64,000 nucleotides of DNA from contig NC_068970.1 in assembly GCF_016808095.1 (NCBI RefSeq), positions 21,000,501 through 21,064,500 of the forward strand, in the 5' to 3' direction. The DNA comes from Vigna angularis. Taxonomy: Eukaryota > Streptophyta > Magnoliopsida > Fabales > Fabaceae. The notes beneath the pieces are model-generated. The model ran no database searches, was not told the DNA's origin, and worked only from the letters and a program-made list of their open reading frames with translations. Of the stretch, positions 62,001-64,000 are shown piece after piece. Position 1 is the stretch's first letter. The number at the start of each line of letters is the position of its first letter. The position numbers were made by a program, and so were the translations under genes.

Positions 62001-63757
62001 TACATGCCTATACTAGTGGCAGCTTTTTGCTTGTATCAGCTTATAACTAACCATTAACTGACTCTGAGTGCAATCGAGAACTGCCCTCTTTCATATGGTA
62101 TTCACACACACACACACACACTCTAGAAACTGTAGGTGGGTTGGAATCGCAAATGATCTCAGTTTTGGGCAGGAATATGTTTGACAATTAGCTCTTTGGC
62201 AATGATTTTTTCTTTGACAACAAAGAGAACTAATTCCATATCTTTGATCCTGGCATGAAGAACTAGATTTTGAGGCAAAGAAACAACAACTGGCTATTGC
62301 AATATATGATGGGTGAATAAGAAATACCAAGTTCAGGGGGACGTGTCTAAAACCATAAAATTTCTGTAGTGAATTGAGGTAGCCTTCCGTATTCAGCTTC
62401 AGTACTTGCTTGAGCAACAACTTGTTGCTTTTTAGACCTCAAAGATATAAGATTTGTACCAAAATAGACTGTTGCACTAGAAGTAGATCATCTATCTGCA
62501 CCCTAATCAGCATCACATAGGGGTTGTAGAGAAATGGAAGAACTTGGATACACCAGGATGTTGATGTAGTCCATAGTGAAGAGAGTGACTTCACCATCGA
62601 GGATTGCCAAGCTCTGAAATCATGAAAATAATAAAGAAAGAAACTGAATTTTGTTATTTCGAAAGATTGAGATTAGGAGTGTGTATGTGTGTTTGTATAT
62701 ATTTAGGCATATATCATATCAAGCTAATGACAGTTGTATTCCACTTGTAATTAACCACTAACTAATCCTGAGAGTAGTTGAGTTACTCTCCTACTTATAG
62801 TATTCACATGTGCGTTGAACTAATAGCATATCCTTTTGAAAAGTTGCTTCAACTAACAAAGGCTATTGACCAAGTGATCACAGTTTGATCAATCCACCCC
62901 GTTCTTTTAATAAAAAGTTGAATTTTAACTCAAGGTAGGTGCACCCATGCTTGTCCACTCTTCAAAGCCTAAAATACTTTTGTATGAGATGAAGTGTTAG
63001 AAATGTCACATAGAAGGCTGTTCATGCACTTTCAACTAATAACTTAAGCTTTTCGACATTTAAGAAACTGAAAATACTAATTCTTGAGGTCAGATTAACT
63101 AGCAATAAAGTATTAACCCTCAATACCCATCTTGAATAAAAATTGGTAACTTTATGTAATTATGAAATCCCCTTGCCATGCTAGTACTATATCTCTTTCT
63201 TTTCCATTATGTTTGACTTATATTTTGTTTTCAGGTGGTAAAGAAGGTTCCAGTTCTTGCTGGTGTATGTGCAACTGATCCCTTCCGCAGAATGGATTAC
63301 TTTCTTAGACAGGTGGAGTCTACTGGATTCTCTGGGGTACAAAACTTTCCTACAGTAGGGTTATTTGATGGGAATTTTCGACAAAATCTTGAAGAAACGG
63401 GAATGGGATATAGGTGGGTATTTGGAAAACAATTTCTCATATCATATTAGTCAGAGTGTTACATCTCTCCCAACTTTATTTCATTTTCCTATTAAATTAT
63501 CAGCTTGGAAGTTCAGATGATCCAGAAAGCCCATAAAATGGGTCTCTTGACAACTCCATATGCATTCAATCAACATGAAGCTATTGAAATGGCTAAAGTC
63601 GGCGCTGATATTATAGTTGCCCATATGGGTCTAACTACAACAGGCTCCATAGGTGCAAAAACAGCTGTTTCACTTGACGAAAGTGTAATTCGTGTACAAG
63701 CTATTGCAGAAGCAGCACACAGCACCAATCCCAATGTCATCGTGTTGTGCCATGGAG
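56040..63757 (+). CDS. Tm-1-like protein (UPF0261 plus TIM-barrel), 3' end outside window
   Basis: Eight exons with GT-AG introns: 56040-56174, 56475-57128, 57826-58032, 58313-58528, 58640-58856, 59117-59364, 63235-63413, 63504-63757. They join without frameshift to 703 residues; family members have about 750, so roughly 50 C-terminal residues lie beyond the edge. Residues 1-45 contain [17 protein letters not shown] and a Ser run. The N-terminal domain has DDRGKAV (90-96), a glycine loop GVGGSGGT (121-128) and [20 protein letters not shown], as in the nucleotide-binding UPF0261 domain. The TIM-barrel part has [54 protein letters not shown] and [17 protein letters not shown]. In tomato, Tm-1 binds tobamovirus replication proteins and inhibits viral RNA replication; such action here is only inference, since plants without resistance also carry the family. 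Intron 6 is 3870 bases because of an inserted LTR element. Confidence 0.95.
59697..60003 (-). repeat. 3' LTR of the gag-only element
   Basis: 307 bases, TGTTAGGA...TCCTAACA on the plus strand. Paired with 61693-61999. Confidence 0.95.
59952..61649 (-). CDS. Gag-like polyprotein with retropepsin-like motif
   Basis: An uninterrupted 565-residue frame on the minus strand. It begins with a charged helical stretch ([20 protein letters not shown]), then a Ty3-type gag core: [20 protein letters not shown], then [16 protein letters not shown] and [13 protein letters not shown]. Near the middle lies [16 protein letters not shown], the aspartic-protease motif of plant Ty3 elements (D-S-G-A-S-H), but the rest of a protease is short. 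A diverged internal duplication surrounds it: '[18 protein letters not shown]...IGDRT' and '[18 protein letters not shown]...IGDRT'. No CCHC zinc knuckle is seen. The C-terminal part extends into the 3' LTR (ending at 59952). Intactness over 1.7 kb suggests selection or recent insertion. Confidence 0.85.
   Translation of the reverse strand: MEGKLHALENRIEGRMNVVEGRMEHHHLEMAVDGLKAESAANQQDSIAMRKDIQELMRLMGACTKPADEKADGSQSSVNDNRRDQRDDAEGERDGERSENPPNWRRRVELPIFEGPDPLNWINKAEKFFEIQKMAEAEKIELAHISMEGSAGYWFRSWKEKAKNRSWNGLKEALVIRFGTIVERLAASKQKGTVDKSVQDLKILAGRGSEDKSFGGQMQGAVTERSKVKYCRPNQSGLFGPGHQWPEKSRGTVILGEDEEVETEEAETEVDRKQMEMSAFSTGGLTQKKMMKPNGLIGDRTGMVLTDSGASHSFIGKVLVEDRGLPMEDTQPYQVSLGDEQRKKTNTDRTVEVSGKEPNGRSSVAERSEVERNILGEVAERSETELDLKQTELSTLLAEGPIQPKAMKLQCSIGDRTILTIKGRNRTVVPIIGRNRTVLTRVFNQRRKKVFSKGDPTLARRWGRPEALLKIKEVGPWTLVWNLGVIRRKEEEWKIVGEKLPPPKPPYLNWWAVASGFSSDDNKMMKRSQETKLFGSNLGDKVDSQGESNVRTWRVYERRKVKKST
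61693..61999 (-). repeat. 5' LTR of the gag-only element
   Basis: 307 bases, matching 59697-60003 with about 15 substitutions and no length change. Confidence 0.95.
62005..63234 (+). other. Remainder of intron 6 of the Tm-1-like gene
   Basis: Ordinary intron sequence after the LTR element, with an (AC)n run of about ten units at 62101-62120. The minus-strand frame 62091-62420 is not recognised. The acceptor TTTTCAG lies at 63228-63234. Confidence 0.6.
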
Positions 63758-64000
63758 GTATGCAAGTCAGCTCAAAAGTTTTATGAATGTATATTTGAAG
63801 TTTTATGGATGCACTATTTGAAGATTAAATATTAAATTAAGTGTTCACTGGTCAATTATTATTATTTGGGCCTAGACCAGAAGTGTAGAATGCTTATTAA
63901 CAGATAACTGAAAAGCATCTTCCTATATCTTATGTTGGAGCCATGTATTGAATCTTTTCATGTTTCCTGTTCATATTGAAAAACTTCTATTTGGCTTAAT
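63758..64000 (+). other. Intron 8 of the Tm-1-like gene, cut by window end
   Basis: Starts GTATGC after the codon fragment of the HGG motif. No further exon is visible before position 64000. Confidence 0.7.

Noticed and set aside
1..64000. tRNA, rRNA or snoRNA genes
   Set aside because: No cloverleaf-type A/B-box pairing or rRNA-like sequence was noticed by reading; only tRNA-complementary primer sites in LTR elements. A covariance-model scan would be decisive.

Overview
This is nuclear DNA of a flowering plant. The genes have GT-AG introns, the intergenic DNA is very AT-rich, and transposon remnants fill most of the space. The repeat types, especially a short LTR followed by a tRNA-iMet-like primer site near 5.5 kb and an LTR with R/U5-like features near 26 kb, look like those of phaseoloid legumes (Vigna/Phaseolus type). 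That taxonomic placement is recognition and inference, not proof.

Three protein-coding genes can be supported. Two are closely related SABATH carboxyl methyltransferases in direct orientation (23540-25227 and 43180-45199). Both are four-exon genes with intact splice sites, encoding 370 and 373 residues, and they most resemble salicylate/benzoate carboxyl methyltransferases. The third (56040 to beyond the right edge) encodes a Tm-1-like protein: an N-terminal UPF0261-type nucleotide-binding domain followed by a TIM-barrel signal-transduction domain. Eight exons (about 703 residues) are present and the last exon or exons lie outside the window. Salicylate methylation and Tm-1-type proteins are both linked to plant defence, but nothing here shows that these genes work together.

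Layout: 0-8 kb is AT-rich DNA with one short LTR/TRIM remnant and a fold-back sequence. 8.3-10 kb is a decayed Ty1/copia pol end. 12.3-15.5 kb is a minisatellite and a decayed copia gag-protease relic split by a CACTA-like element. 16.4-18 kb holds repeated modules and a large fold-back. 23.4-25.3 kb is SABATH gene 1. 25.8-33.5 kb holds two related LTRs and a 1.6-kb CACTA element. 35.6-41 kb is a tandemly duplicated repeat in which one copy holds a 4.0-kb CACTA element carrying pieces of a receptor-like-protein LRR gene. 43.2-45.2 kb is SABATH gene 2. 46.4-50.3 kb is a large LTR element without pol, built of minisatellites. 51-55.6 kb has a fold-back Mutator-like element, a hAT element and a second MITE. 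56 kb to the end is the Tm-1-like gene, with a 2.3-kb LTR element that encodes gag but no reverse transcriptase in intron 6.

Many insertions are datable relative to one another because target-site duplications are intact: GGA, TTA, GTACA, ATTAA, ATATTTGG and TTAAAATAA. In three cases a neighbouring or distant paralogous copy shows the uninterrupted site. I found no convincing wholly new biological system. The most interesting items are the LRR-capturing CACTA element, the gag-only LTR element inside the Tm-1-like gene, and the promoter divergence between the two SABATH copies.
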